Of a stretch of 64,000 nucleotides of DNA, positions 30,306 to 45,600 are shown piece by piece (positions within the stretch are counted from its first letter, which is position 1; each line of letters opens with the position of its first letter). The stretch covers positions 22,525,001-22,589,000 of the forward strand of contig OY727099.1 of the NCBI GenBank assembly GCA_963402885.1, written 5' to 3'. The notes beneath the pieces are model-generated. The model was not told the DNA's origin, made no database searches, and saw only the letters and a program-made list of their open reading frames with translations. Origin of the DNA: Antedon bifida (taxonomy: Eukaryota; Echinodermata; Crinoidea; Comatulida; Antedonidae). The position numbers were made by a program, and so were the translations under genes.

Positions 30306-30519
30306 TGAGTGTAAAATCACACATACTACTAAGACATTGAGAAAAATAAATAACAATTTTAAAAAACAGATTTTTATGCGGAAAAATTATACTGTAGGCG
30401 GAGGCATACATTCCCAGATTGCTCTCTAGTTAAATTATATGTTTTCTTGCCCATTTTCACTTTGGTGAGCCACTTGACAGTGATTCATTTTGTTTTCGTT
30501 TGGATTTTGTTGTTTTGTT

Positions 30520-30670
30520 TTATTGGCCAACGTCTTTATTTTTCTTCAACGAAATAAATGAAATGAAATGAATGAAAATCAATACATCTCTTGTGTGTAC
30601 ATCTTCACATCGAGGTTGACAGTAATCAATATCTCCAACGAGACAACACAGTCTTGAACAATCAGATTGC
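30520..30670 (-). CDS. LRR gene A terminal exon: short Cys-rich cap
   Basis: Acceptor TTTTATAG at 30671-30678. After the shared Leu the exon encodes QSDCSRLCCLVGDIDYCQPR, then C and TRDVLIFIHFISFISLKK before TAA (30522-30520). Five cysteines in C-x3-CC-x8-C-x3-C spacing replace the usual longer LRRCT. The hydrophobic tail might be a membrane or GPI signal, but this is uncertain. A minus-strand AATAAA (30540-30535) overlaps the last codons, so the transcript should end soon after. Confidence 0.75.
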
Positions 30671-33600
30671 CTATAAAAGAAAAAGTAAACACACAGCAAA
30701 TGAATGTGAATGATTTTTAGTTGCATTTTAACAATTTTAACAATCGAAGGAAATTTACTAAATTGTTTTTGCGTACTTGTTGCTCTTCGATCGGAAAGAT
30801 GATGAGTACAGGTTTAAAATATTCAAAGATTTCGAAGGTACATTTACCGTATTTATTGTTCGAGGGAGGCGGTTTATTCGGAATGATGTTTAATGGGGGG
30901 TGGGGGAGGGGTTTATTCGAGGGAAGCGTTTAATTCGAATAAATACGGTAATTGATTCTTTCTGATAAATTCTATGCAGAATATCACCATATTATGTGTA
31001 GTCTAATAATATAATTACACAAAGAATAAGAACATACTATGAACTGTAACATTTAATTGGAATTACCATATTAATTTTATAGTTTATTTTAAATTGAACA
31101 TAATCTAACATTCAAATTATTAACGTAGATTAATTGACAAGATTACTGATAAAAGCATCCTAAAATTAAAAACCGAAAATTCAATGAAAAAAAATTGAAA
31201 CTGGTTAAACAACAGCGCCAATATTGTTATAAAAAAGGTTTAGCAGCTGAAAGTTTTTAAAGCAAAGCACCTCCAATGTGATGCGAGTCAGAACATACCC
31301 TTAGACATAAAGTTTACGGAAACATTAACATAAATGATAAATTAGTGTATAGAACGGCGATGAATAATACACATTAATGTAATTAAAGGACCAATCAACA
31401 CTTAAACCATGAGATATACTTAAGACAATTGACCTGAGTGCAGTTGTACGAATTGAATGAAATTAAAATTCTTAAATATTGATTTTGAAAAATAATAACA
31501 GTAACATTGTGTATGCACACCTGTCATACTTACAAATATGTTAAACTTGTTAATTCTTCAAAAGTTTTATCTTCGTAAAACAGTAATCTGTTCCCATCTA
31601 ACCATCTATATGATAATATTCAACGTTGATTAACCATAGTAAATTTTGAAAATAGTAACATTTTAAAATAAAGGTTATGTAATATTCCTTGAGTATAGGT
31701 TGTATAGGATGTAAATAACCAGAGGCTCTTGTGAAATAATTAGCGAAGTCAGAAGGAAAATTGGAATGAATATAATCAACGACTAATATTATCATAAATG
31801 TGTTGTTTTTAAAAAATTATTTATACGTAACCATTCCAGTGTTGCAATACATTAAGTTAAGAATCCCGATGAAAACCAAATACACTTTTACACTTGTTTG
31901 CAAAGTTTCTCGTTCAATTCAAGTTGCATTTATATTTACACTGAATCTTACAGCAAATAACTATCATTGTATCCTATATTGACACATTTAATCTGCAGGA
32001 TAACTTATTTTCCAAATAGTTACTTCATAGTATGTTGGGGAATATTTAAATTATAATAAAATCACATAGTGTGAACTTACAAACGTTTAAGTGATGAAGC
32101 AAAAGAAGAAAATGCATCTGGTTCTATGGTAGTTATAGCGTTGTTCTCTAAATACCTGTTATAAGATAACCAATATTTTTTATTATTACTACTGGTTTTT
32201 TAAAGCAATATTTGGTTTTCATATGCATATCGTACAGTACATATGTTATAGTGATATGAATTTCTTGAACCCCAAAACTTGTCTTAGCCTGTCAAAATTA
32301 TGATCTGCATAACACTGAAAATCCAAAATAGCGCAGACATTCAGATAATTGGAGAAATGATATTTGCTATTGCTGAGATAAAAAACAATTAAATATTAAC
32401 ACTAAGTGGTTTTAAATATATACTGTATGTTTTTATTATTACTACTGTTTTTTAAAGCAATATTTGTTTTCTCTAGTGCATATCATACAGTGTGTATGTT
32501 ATAGTATCGCACTATCAAGTGATAATAGAACAATACTAATACTTTCATGTATTCAATGTTTTTAATAATAAATAATATGATAATTGAATTTAAATAAAGA
32601 CAATATTACAATGAATGAATTCAAAAAATGGTTTAAAAAACTGAATGTTGAATATTCATTGTATGAATTTCATTTCATAATTTCTTTTTAGAAATGAGGA
32701 AAATACTTACAGGTATTATTGATTTCTAATTATTATTTATCATCCTAATGCATTTATAATATAATGATTAAATATCTTTATTTAATGACCAATTATCAAT
32801 TAATAATATGTTTAAATTCAAAACGAATAATATTGAGTATGGTTGAATATTTCACTAATTCTAACTTTGTCTTACCTGAGTTTTGTCTCACTTTTATTTC
32901 CATACATTTCTCTTCACATTGTTAATTTGTACTCTCTAAATTTCTCTCTTTACACATTTAATTATTAACATACATAATGAATTGATAATATTTAAATTAA
33001 TATTAACACTAAGTGGTTATAAATATATACTGTATGTATTGATCATATTTCAAAATGATACAATGCATAATATTCATTTTTATGAATTATATTATTATTA
33101 TTAAGAGATGATTAAATGCATATCATACATTATTATAAATTAATGTACTATTTCTTGTTTAAACAAATTAAACAAAGAAAGTATTATTAGCAAAATACTT
33201 ACAGCCCTGTCAATGCTGTCAATCTATCAAATACATTGGCTGGCAATGTACTTATTTGGTTCCAGCTCAAACTCCTTCAAAGTAAAAACAATGTACAGTA
33301 ACAATTACAATATTCAAACTGTTTGATATGTCAACTTTTAATTTTCTTATACATTTTTAATTATTTTGTATAGGCTTTCAGTCAATGATAGGGACATTAT
33401 CTACATAGTAAATGCTGATGAGTATTCTTTAATTAGGTAAACATAAACATTTTCTGTAAATCCCTGTTTTAAGATAACCAATATTTATTTTATTATTACT
33501 AAAGCAATATTTGTTTTCTCTGGTGCATATCATACAGTGTGTATGTTATAGTATCACACTATCAAGTGATAATAGCATAATACTAATACTTTCATGTAAA

Positions 33601-36600
33601 TTTCCTTTCCTAAGTGTTTTTAATAATGATAACTAATCTCTTAAATAAAGACAATATTACAATGAATGTCTTTTAAATGGTTTAAAAAACTGAATGTATT
33701 GATTACAATGCATAATATTAATTGTTAGGAATTTTATTTCATTATTTCTTTTTTTTTAGAAATGAGGAAAATATTTACAGGTATTAACAATTTCAAATTA
33801 TTATATAATTAAACAAAAAAAATTAAATACCATGAGTTGTTAATATCTTTAAAAAATGAATTGATAATATTAAATTAAATATTAACACTAATTGGTTATA
33901 AATATATACTGTATGTATTGATCACATTACAAAATGATACAATGCATAATATTCATTTTTATGAATTATATTATTATTCATAAAGAGATGATTAAATGCA
34001 TATCATACATTATTATCAATTAATGTATTATTTCTTTTTAAGACAAATAAAACAAAGAAAGTATCATTAGCAAAATACTTACAGGCGTGTCAATGCTGTC
34101 AATCTATCAAATACATTGGCTGGCAATGTACTTATTTTGTTACTGCTCAAATACCTTCAAAGTAAAAATAATGTACAGTAACAATTACAATATTCAAGTT
34201 GTTTGATATGTCAACTTTTATTTTTCTTATACATTTTGAATTATTTTTTATAGTCTTTCAGTCAATGATAGGGACATTATCTACATAGTAAATGCTGATG
34301 AGTATTCTTTAATTGGGCAAACATAAACATTTTCTGTAAATCCCTGTTATAAGATAACCAATATTTATTTTATTATTACTAAAGCAATATTTGTTTTCTC
34401 TAGTGCATATCATACAGTGTGTATGTTATAGCATAATACTAATACTTTCATGTAAATTTCCTTTCCTAAATGTTTTTAATAATATGATAAATAACTCTTT
34501 AAATAAAGAAAATATTACAATGAATGTCTTTTAAATGGTTTAAAAAACTGAATGTATTGATTACAATGCATAATATTCATTGTTATGAATTTCATTTCAT
34601 TATTTCTTTTTAGAAATGAGGAAAATACTTACAGGTATTATTGATTTCTAATTATTATTTATCATCTTAATGCATTTAATAACATAATGATTAAATCTCT
34701 TTATTTAATGACCAATTAACAATTAATAATATTTTAAAATTTAAACCAAATAATTTATTGATTGTGGTTAAATATTTCACTAATGCTAAGTGTTTTTTTT
34801 TGTCTTGAGTTTTGTCCTACTTTTATTTCCATATACATTTCTCTTCACATTGTTATGTTGTGCTCTCTTTCTCTCTTTACATTTTTAATTATTAACATAC
34901 ATATTGTTCCTATTAATATTGTTTTTCTTTTTTAATTAATTTTAAATACATACTGTATATATTGATTAATTATGAAGTGATACAATTCATTTAAATATTA
35001 TTTATTGTTAAAACAAATTAAACAAAACAATTAAATACCATGAGATGTAATATCTTTAAAAAAAATGAATTGATAATATTTAAATTAAATATGGTTATGT
35101 ATATGTTCTGTAAATCCCTGTTATAAGATAACCAATATTTATTTTATTATTACTAAAGCAATATTTGGTTTCTCTAGTGCATATCATACAGTGTGTATGT
35201 TATAGTATCACACTATCAAGTGATAATAGCATAATACTAATACTTTCATGTAAATTTTCTTTCCTAAATGTTTTTAATAATATAATAATTAATCTCTTTA
35301 AAGATGTATTGTCCCTTGAAACACAAAAAAATGAAGGTCAAAATATTCTAAATTTAAATTGGCCATATCAAAGTAATATTAAAGTTATTCACTTTAAGTC
35401 GAAAATTCGAGCCAAAAACAAAAATTTTACGTAATTAACAGCTAAATTAATTTGATAACATTTTGTCTGGAAAATCGAAATTGAAAAAGTAAACAAAGAT
35501 TTCAAACCATGAGTATACATTATGCATGATGCTAATTAGGATTGTTTACAACTCGTCACGGTTGAGAAGGTGTTTTCACACAGATCGCGAGGATGTTTTA
35601 TGATTATGCATACAGAGTAGCCAAATAAGCGTGTTGCATTATGAGATATGTTTTGATCAAAAACTTTGACTGGAAGTCAAAGTTATTTTTTGAACCAAAA
35701 AACGTCTGTATTTCAGTTAAATGATTTTTTTTCCCACTAATTTTTTGGTGAAAGTTAATAACTATTATGATACTTCAAAATGACCCACTTTTTTTTCAAT
35801 ATCTTTTTTTTTTTTTTTTTGGAATTTGACAAAGGGACAATACATCTTTAAATAAAGACAATATTACAATGTATGTCTTTTAAATGGTTTAAAAAACTGA
35901 ATGTATTGATTACAATGCATAATATTCATTTTTATGAATTTCATTTCATTATTTCTTTTTAAAAATGAGGAAAATACTTACTGGTATTATTGATTTCTAA
36001 TTATTATTGTTCATCTTATTGCATTTAATAACATAAGGATTAAATCTCTTTATTTAATTAAACAATTAACAATTAATAATATGTTTAAATTTAAACAAAT
36101 AATTCATTCAGTAGGTTGAATTGAATATTTCACTTTTATTTCCATATACATTTCTCTTCACATTGTTATTTTGTACTCTCTTTCTCTCTTTACACATTTA
36201 ATTATTAACATACATATTCATTGTTACGAATTTCATTTCATTATTTCTGTTTAGAAATGAGGAAAATACTTACAGGTATTATTGATATCTAATTATTATT
36301 TATCATCTTAATGCATTTTATAACATAATGATTAAATCTCTTTATTTAATGACCAATTAACAATTAATAATATGTTTAAATTCTAAACTAATAATTTATT
36401 GAGTATGGTTAAATATTTCACTAATGCTAAGTGTTTTTTTTTTGTCTTTTACCTAAGTTTTGTCCCACTTTTATTTCCATATACAGTTCTCTTCACATTG
36501 TTATTTTGTACTCTCTTTCTCTCTTTACACTTTTATTTATTAACATAAATATTGTTTCTATTAATATTTTTTTTCTTTTTTAATAAATTTTAAGCTTTAA

Positions 36601-39600
36601 GTGGTTTTTTAAAATACATACTGTATATATTGATTATATTATGAAGTGATACAATTCATTTAAATATTCATTATTTATTGTTAAAACAAATTAGACAAAA
36701 AAATGAAATACCATGAGTTGTTAATATCTTTAAAAAAATTAATTGATGATATTTAAATTAAATATTAACACTAAGTGGTTATAAATATATACTGTATGTA
36801 TTGATCACATCATCTTAATGCATTTAATAACATAATGATTAAATCTCTTTATTTAATGACCAATTAACAATTAATCATTAATATGTTTAAATTTAAACTA
36901 ATAATTTATTCAGTAGGTTGAATTGAATATTTCACTTTTATTTCCATATACATTTCTCTTCACATTGTTATTTTGTACTCTCTTTCTCTCTTTACACATT
37001 TAACTATTAACATACATATTGTTCCTATTAATATTGTTTTTATTTTTAAATTCATTTTAAAGGCCAGGTGCGGGAAAAAAATTTCTATTGATCATACATT
37101 CCAATAATTATCGATCTATTTTTGTTACACGAGCTTTCTTTTTCTTATCAGTTCAAATTACACAGTAAAATCTCTATTCTTTTGTACACAAATTTTGTAA
37201 ATAGAGAGGAATTTTAAAAAGCTATAAAAAAATAAACGGTTTGGTAAAAAATGTTATCAGATGACTAAAATATAGGTAATATAACTTGAATTTTACATTT
37301 CTGGTATTTTTATTCAACTTCAGATTTTTATTTTCATGCTATAGCAAAAATTATCCACCGTATATCCACCATCTTTTTTCACCTTCTAGGGAGTCACCAG
37401 ACATGTTATTACATTAGGTTTAACTACCTAACTACTTCCTGGTTTTTATAGCAGAATTTTTCCAAATTTTGTATTTGGCCATATTAAGGGAAATTCATGT
37501 TTTTCGTCTTGATTTCTGTTACAAATATTTGATTTATGTACAATTAACCAGATATTATATTCAAAATTCATGCCTGTACCTGAGCTTTAAGCTTTAGGTG
37601 GTTTTATAAATACATACTGTATATATTGATTATATTATGAAGTGATACTATTCATTTATAATTCATTTAAATATTCATTATTTATTGTTAAAACAAATTA
37701 AACAAAAAAATTAAATACCATGAGATGTAATATCTTTAAAAAAATGAATTGATAATATTTAAATTAAATATTAACACTAAGTGGTTATAATATACTGTAT
37801 GTATTGATCACATTACAAAATGATACAATGCATTATATTCATTGTTATGAATTATATTATTATTCATTAAGAGATGATTAAATGCATATCATACATTATT
37901 ATAAATTAATGAATTATTTCTTTTTAAGACAAATTAAACAAAGAAAGTATCATTAGCAAAATACTTACAGTGTTGTCAATGCTGTCAATCTATCAAATAC
38001 ATTGGCTGGCAATGTACTTATTTGGTTAGTTTGCAAATCCCTTCAAAGTAAAAACAATGTACAGTAACAATTACAATATTCAAGCTGTTTGATGTGTCAA
38101 CTTTTATTTTTCTTATACATTTTGAATTATTTTGTATAGTCTTTCAGTCAATGATAGGAACATTATCTACATAGTAAATGCTAATGAGTATACTTTATTT
38201 AGGCAAACATAAACATTTTATGTAATCCCTGTTATAAGATAACCAATATTTATTTTATTATTACTAAAGCAATATTTGTTTTCTCTAGTGCATATCATAC
38301 AGTGTATATGTTATAGTATCGCACTATCAAGTGATAATAGCATAATACTAATACTTTCATGTAAATTTCCTTTCCTAAATGTTTTTATTAATATGATAAT
38401 TAATCTCTTTAAATAAATACAATATTACAATGAATGTCTTTTAAATGGTTTAAACTGAATTTTGATTACAATGCATAATATTCATTGTTATGAATTTCAT
38501 TTCATTATTTCTTTTTAGAAATGAGGAAAATACTTACAGGTTTTATTGATTTCTAATTATTATTTATCATCTTAATGCATTTAATAACATAATCATGATT
38601 AAATCTCTTTATTTAATGACCAATTAACAATAAATAATATGTTTAAATTTAAACTAATAATTTATTCAGTAGGTTGAATTGAATATTTCACTTTTATTTA
38701 CATATACATTTCTCTTCACATTGTTATTTTGTACTCTCTTTCTCTCTTTACACATTTAATTATTAACATACATATTGTTCCTATTAATATTGTTTTTCTT
38801 TTTTAAATAATTTTAAGTTTTAAGTGGTTTTTTAAATACATACTGTATATATTGATTATATTATGAAGTGATACAATGAATTTAAATATTATTTATTTAT
38901 TGTTTAAAAAAATTAAAAAAAAAATTTAATATAACATGAGTTGTTAATATCTTTAAAAAAATGAATTGATAATAATTAAATTACATATTAACACTAAGTG
39001 GTTATATATATACTGTATGTATTGATCACATTACAAAATGATACAATGCATAATATTCATTGTTATGAATTATATTATTATTCATTAAGAGATGATTAAA
39101 TGCATATCATACATTATTATAAATTAATGTATTATTTCTTGTTTAAACAAATTAAACAAAGAAAGTATCATTAGCAAAATACTTACAGGTATGTCAATGC
39201 TGTCAATCTATTAAATACATTGGCTGGCAATGTACTTATTTTGTTACGCCACAAATACCTTTAAAGTAAAAACAATGTACAGTAACAATTACAATATTCA
39301 AGTTGTTTGATGTGTCAACTTTAATTTTTCATATACATTTTGAATTATTTTGTATAGTCTTTCAGTCAATGATAGGGACATTATCTACATAGTAAATGCT
39401 GATGAGTATTCTTTAATTAGGCAAACATAAACATTTTTTGTAAATCCCTGTTATAAGATAACCAATATTTATTTTATTATTACTAAAGCAATATTTGTTT
39501 TCTCTAGTACATATCATACAGTGTGTATGTTATAGTATCGCACTATCAAGTGATAATAGCATAATACTAATAATGTAGGCTGGTATGTCGTTTATATGAA

Positions 39601-42600
39601 TGTCGTGTATATTTTTTGTTAAAAGCAAACTTTGACTTTATTTCATATCTTGATAATATAAGGAATGAAAAAAAATATGTTGCCATTTTTTCTAAAGAAA
39701 TTTAAAGGACCAAATTCAAGATGGCCGCCAATACTCAAATAACCCTATTTAAAACCAGAATATCACCAAAAACACAAATTATGAATGTGGAACAAGTCCG
39801 TTTTGATGGTATTACACATTATACAATCTTAACTATGTATAGCGATAATCTGTCGGCCATCTTGGATTTCAAAATGGCCGCCACTAAAAAATAAATTTAA
39901 ATAATTTTTGTTGTTTCAACACAATGTTCTAAAATAGTCACTTCTCATAGGATTGTCTAAATATAAGGCTGTCTAAAGTTGTCAATATATATACCCCTAC
40001 TATGACCCTTGAATTACCTAATCGTTCAAAGTTGGAGTTGCAAAAGTATGGAACAACTTACATTGATATCAAATATTCAGCAACAATTAATTCTAAATCT
40101 AAATTATAGATCTCATTTCTTTTCATAAAAGTGAAACTTGTATTTCAATGTTTGTATCTCAGACAGGACCACAATGTAAAACAAGTGTATTTATACCTTA
40201 CTGGCAATTATACCCGCCACAGGGCGGCTTTCTAAATTAGTTTAGAGCCTTCTCAGACCCCAGTGTCCCTATACCCGCCAACCTCCACCCCTCTTCAATA
40301 ACATCCCACACTCTTTTTTAAAAACAAATTCTTCCCAGGACAAATGTCAATTCAACTTTAGGGTTAGGGGTATACATAGCTATGATAGGCCTATGTTTTA
40401 AGTACGTTGTAAACTGTGTAAATGAATAGGTGTCATATTGGCTGATATATATAATTTAGATACTGCGGGCCCCCCACCCTTCTTTCTCCTATCACCATCC
40501 CAGCCACAAAAACAAACTCCTCCCATGGACAGTTCAAATGTAGTAACTTTTCCTAGTACAATTCCAATCACGTTATACTTTATTACGCCAGTATTTCCGC
40601 CCCTCTTCCTCCCTCCCAACACATCCCAGATACTGGGTGATTGTGTTTAAGACGTTTCCAGTACAAATTATGTTAGCCATCACTACCAACTCATAATCCC
40701 TCAGTGCCTGTTTTCAGATGTAGTTTAAAACATTCCCAGTACAGTTTCGGTCTTGGTGACAGGCATACATCCCCACCCCCTTTCCAGGGCTAATTAAAAT
40801 ACTTTATAACAATTTCCTACCACACAGTTCTGGTCAATTTGATAGCTTACTACCCCTAGCCTAAGCAAAATTAAATTTCCGGTACAATTGCGGTCATTTT
40901 GATACCCCATATGCATGGTTACGTGCTGAAACAGAACTAACATCGAAAGTGAGGAAAAGTAGGCCATTTTGACAACATTTTGGCCCCTAATGCTTGGTTC
41001 CCACTAGAGACGCAACAAAACGACGTAACGCAACGTAAGGAATTTGACCAATCACAAGCGATGGATTTATTTGACGGTCGCTTGTCATTGGTCAACTGGT
41101 TTGCGTTGCGTCTACGTCCTTGCATTGCGTCCTAGTAGGAACCAAGCTTAACTTAGATCCTAGATGGCGGATGATGTTCAAATTAGAACTTTCCCGGTAC
41201 AATTCTGGTCATTTTGATACCCAATATGTAAGGTTATGTGCAGTAACAAAAATGTGTATAACGAACAAACAAACAAACGTACAAACTCTCTAACTTATAA
41301 TATAGATTGTGAAATCCTGTATAAATATGGTGTTCAATAATAAATGCGTTATTGCCATGTAATTCAATGTCTGAAACTTCAAGGCCATGGTCACCAGTAT
41401 GGTTGGTAAGTTTTCAACCTGTCAACATTTGGCAGAAGCTTGAAGAAAGATACAGCTCATTCACAAGCTTCATGGGCAGCATTAACTCCCACTTCTCAAC
41501 TTCTACAATCTCAACCGATTTCATTAGATGTACCTTAAAGTTGACCACCATTATACACTGGTTTGATGAGTGCACATGGTTGTGGTATAAAAACTCATGT
41601 ACTAGGGAAAGACAAGATAATGCCTGGTGATGACTCTTGCCCGAGATGAGTAGAGGTGGACAGAGATGACATCAAGAAGCAATTATTTCGACCTGGTGAA
41701 TTATATGGCTTTTAAACATGTAGCATTGTGAAAATAGTGTTGCGGCCAGTGCTTTTGTTGTATTGTATCACCATACAGTGACACAAATATCTTAAAAACT
41801 CTTCTTTCTCTCTACAACTTCTGACACTTTTCTTGAAAAAATTCAGACAGAGAAAATGATTCTAAGTGACGTATCATTTTGTTTGAAAAACGCTGATCAT
41901 AAAGATATTAACTTGAATACAGAGAGATGTGGTTAAACTATCCCTATATATGTCAGAGACACAAGACAACGATATCTGCACACATGGAAAGTACACATGC
42001 TTTTATAAAATATTTCTTTGCTCATGACCACCTGAACTATGGCCGGTTACTTCAGCTGTATCACTTTCAACAGATTACTGATATTGGAGTTTATGAGACG
42101 ACATGTATGTGTGACAAAGGGAATTGCTGGATTTACATCAATTGATCAAGGTCATTGAGCATGGTATCATTGGAATAACACAAATTAATAATTTCATCAG
42201 AGCTGGCAAATCTAGTTGATGAGTTTGAAAGCCAACATTTAAAGAGAGATGATATCTTGATTAATGAAGAATGCTGCAAATCCCACAGAGGTGTTTGTTG
42301 GCCATGGCATGATGACATTGGACAGAAAATGTTTGAGGCATTGGTAAAAGTTTTGTAGAAGGCAAACTATATGGGATCCTAAGAAAAGGATGAATATTGG
42401 CAAAAAATATATATGACGGTGAATACAGGTGACAAACTTATCAAAGTAAAAGAGGACTCCAATAGAGATTCTTTGTCGTATCACATAGTCAGCTGGTACA
42501 GTACTGTATATAAGAACGTATGAGCATTTGGGGGTGAAATGAGGTATTGATTGCAGTACTTTTGCCAATTTGTTTCTGAACAAGCTTGTTGGGATCACAG

Positions 42601-45600
42601 ATCAGTCTGTTGAAGTTTGATGGATACAATAGTAGAGAACGAAGGAAGGTCAACTTACTATATTGCATGCATAATATATGCATTCAAGACAGCGCACTGA
42701 TTAGAAATATTTCATTTGGCAGAGTTAGTTAATCACCATGTTGTTGTAGGCATATCATTTTGTGTCATTTCAATCTAATTTAATTTAACTTACACACGTT
42801 TTAATAAGAAATTTAACCCTTTTTAAAAAAATGGCGGCCATTTTGAAATTCAAAATGGCCACCATTTTGTGTTAATAACCGTGTTGTTGTCATAGGCCTA
42901 TCATTTTATGTGATTTCAATCAACGTCATAACTTGCACATGTTTTAATAAGAAATTTAATCCATTTTTTTAAAATGGCGGCCATTTTGAAATTCAAAATG
43001 TCAAAATACTAATGAATATAGGTTTATAATAATTTTTATATAGCAGAGAACCCATATAGCATTAATTTTAACTTAAAATATTATTCATAATGGGTGTTAC
43101 TTTGTCCAATATGGTACATTTATTGGATATTTTACGTATTGGCGGCCATCTTGGATTTGACACCCTTAAGCTTTTTTAAAAAAATGGCAACATATTTTTT
43201 TTATTACTTTACATCCTAAAGACACTAAATCAGCTGGAATTTTGCTTTTAACAAAAAATGACACGAAATTACATAGTGGCCTACACTATAATACTTTCAT
43301 GTAAATTTCCTTACCTAAATGTTTTTAATAATATGATAATTAATCTCTTAAATAAAGACAATATTACAATGAATGTCTTTTAAATGGTTTAAAAAAACTG
43401 AATGTATTGATTACAATGCATACTATTCATTGTTATGAATTTAATGTCATTACTTCTTTTTAGAAATGAGGAAAATACTTACAGGTAATATTGATTTCTA
43501 ATTATTATTTATCATCTTAATGCATTTATTAACATAATAATTAAATCTCTTTATTTAATGACAAATTAACAATTAATAATATTTTAAAATTTAAAACAAA
43601 TAGTTTATTGAGTATGGTTAAATATTTTACTAACGCTAAGTGTTTTTTATTGTTTTACCTGAGTTTTGTCTCACTTTTATTTTCATATACATTTCTCTTC
43701 ACATTGTTATTTTGTACTCTCTTTCTCTCTTTACACATTTAATTATTAACATACATATTGTTCCTATTAATATTGTTTTTCTTTTAAAATTATTTTGAAG
43801 TTTTAAGTGGTTTTATAAATACATACTGTATATATTTATTGTATTATGAAGTGATACTAGGCATTTAAATATTCATTATTTATTGTTAAAACAAATTAAA
43901 TACAAAAATTAAATACCATGAGTTGTTAATATCTTTAAAAAAATTAATTGATAATATTTAAATTTAATATTAACACTAAGTGGTTATAAATATATAATGT
44001 ATGTATTGATCACATTACAAAATGATACAATGCATAATATTCATTTTTATGAATTATGTTATTATTCATTAAGAGATGATTAAATGCATATCATACATTA
44101 TTATAATTTAATGTATTATTTCTTTTTAAAACAAATTAAACAAAGAAAGTATCATTAGCAAAATACTTACAGTTCTGTCAATGCTGTCAATCTATTAAAT
44201 ACATTGGCTGGCAATGTACTTATTTGGTTCCTGCTCAAACTCCTTCAAAGTAAAAACAATGTACAGTAACAATTACAATATTCAAGCTGTTTGATGTGTG
44301 AACTTTTATTTTTCTTATACATTTTGAATTATTTTGTATAGTCTTTCAGTCAATGATAGGAACATTATCTACATAGTAAATGCTGATGAGTATTCTTTAA
44401 TTAGGCAAACATAAACATTTTCTGTAAATCCCTGTTATAAGATAACCAATATTTATTTTATTATTACTAAAGCAATATTTGTTTTATCTAGTGCATATCA
44501 TACAGTGTGTATGTTATAGTATCACACTATCAAGTGATAATAGCATAATAATAATACTTTCATGTAAATTTCCTTTTCTAAATGTTTTTAATAATATGAT
44601 AATTAATCTCTTTAAATAAAGACAATATTACAATGAATGTCTTTTAAATGGTTTTTAAAAAACTGAATGTATTGATTACAATGCATAATCTTCATTGTTA
44701 TGAATTTCATTTCATTATTTCTTTTTAGAAATGAGGAAAATACTTACAGGTATTAAACATTTCTAATTATTATATATCATCTTAATGCATTTTATAACAT
44801 AATGATTAAATCCCTTTATTTAATAATGACCAAATAACAATTAATAATATTTTAAAATTCAAAACAAATAATTTATTGAGTATCGTTAAATATTTCACTA
44901 TGCTAAGTTTTTTTTTGTCTTGAGATTTGTCCCACTTTTAATTACATATACATTTCTCTTCACATTGTTATTTTGTACTCTCTTTCTCTCTTTACACTTT
45001 TATTTATTAACATAAATATTGTTTCTATTAATATTTTTTTTCTTTTTAAATTAATTTTAAACTTTAAGTGGTTTTTTAAATACATACTGTATATATTGAA
45101 TAATTATGAAGTGGTACAATTCATTTAAATTTTCATTATTTATTGTTGAAACAAATTAAACAAAACAATTAGACACCATGAGATGTAATATCATTTTTAA
45201 AAAATGAATTGGTAATATTTAAATTAAATATTAACACTAAGTGGCTATAAATATGTACTGTATGTATTGATCAAATTACACAATGATACAATTCATAATA
45301 TTCATTTTTATGAATTATATTATTATTCATTAAGAGATGATTAAATGCATAATATACATAATTAGAAATTAATGTATTATTTCTTTTTAAAACAAATTAA
45401 ACAAAGAAAGTATCATTAACAAAATACTTACAGTGTTTTCAGTGCTGTCAATTTATCAAATACATTGGCAGGCAGTGTGCTTATGTTGTTACTCCTCAAA
45501 TACCTTCAAAGTAAAAACAATGTACAGTAACAATTACAATATTCAAGCTGTTTGATGTGTCAACTTTTATTTTTCTTATACATTTTGAATTTTGTTTTAT

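Larger units (their letters stand above)
27510..30519. repeat. segmental duplication, copy A: 3' flank of LRR gene A
   Basis: Collinear with 54435-57458, sharing landmarks such as TTCTGTATTTTTCTG, AATGTCGTCCCATGATGTGA, CTTGCAGTGTGATCATTTTA and CCGGAACCAGTAGCATCATC. Similarity continues through the terminal exon and into the LRR introns. This shows that the LRR genes arose by duplication of a block of more than 20 kb. It contains only MITEs and no other gene. Confidence 0.85.

Noticed and set aside
27510..30519. Possible 7TM (LGR/RXFP-like) exons downstream of the LRR exons
   Set aside because: One-LRR-per-exon, phase 2, is also typical of LGR receptors, so I looked for a large 7TM exon. None is present before the duplicated flank, and the terminal exon has a stop with AATAAA.
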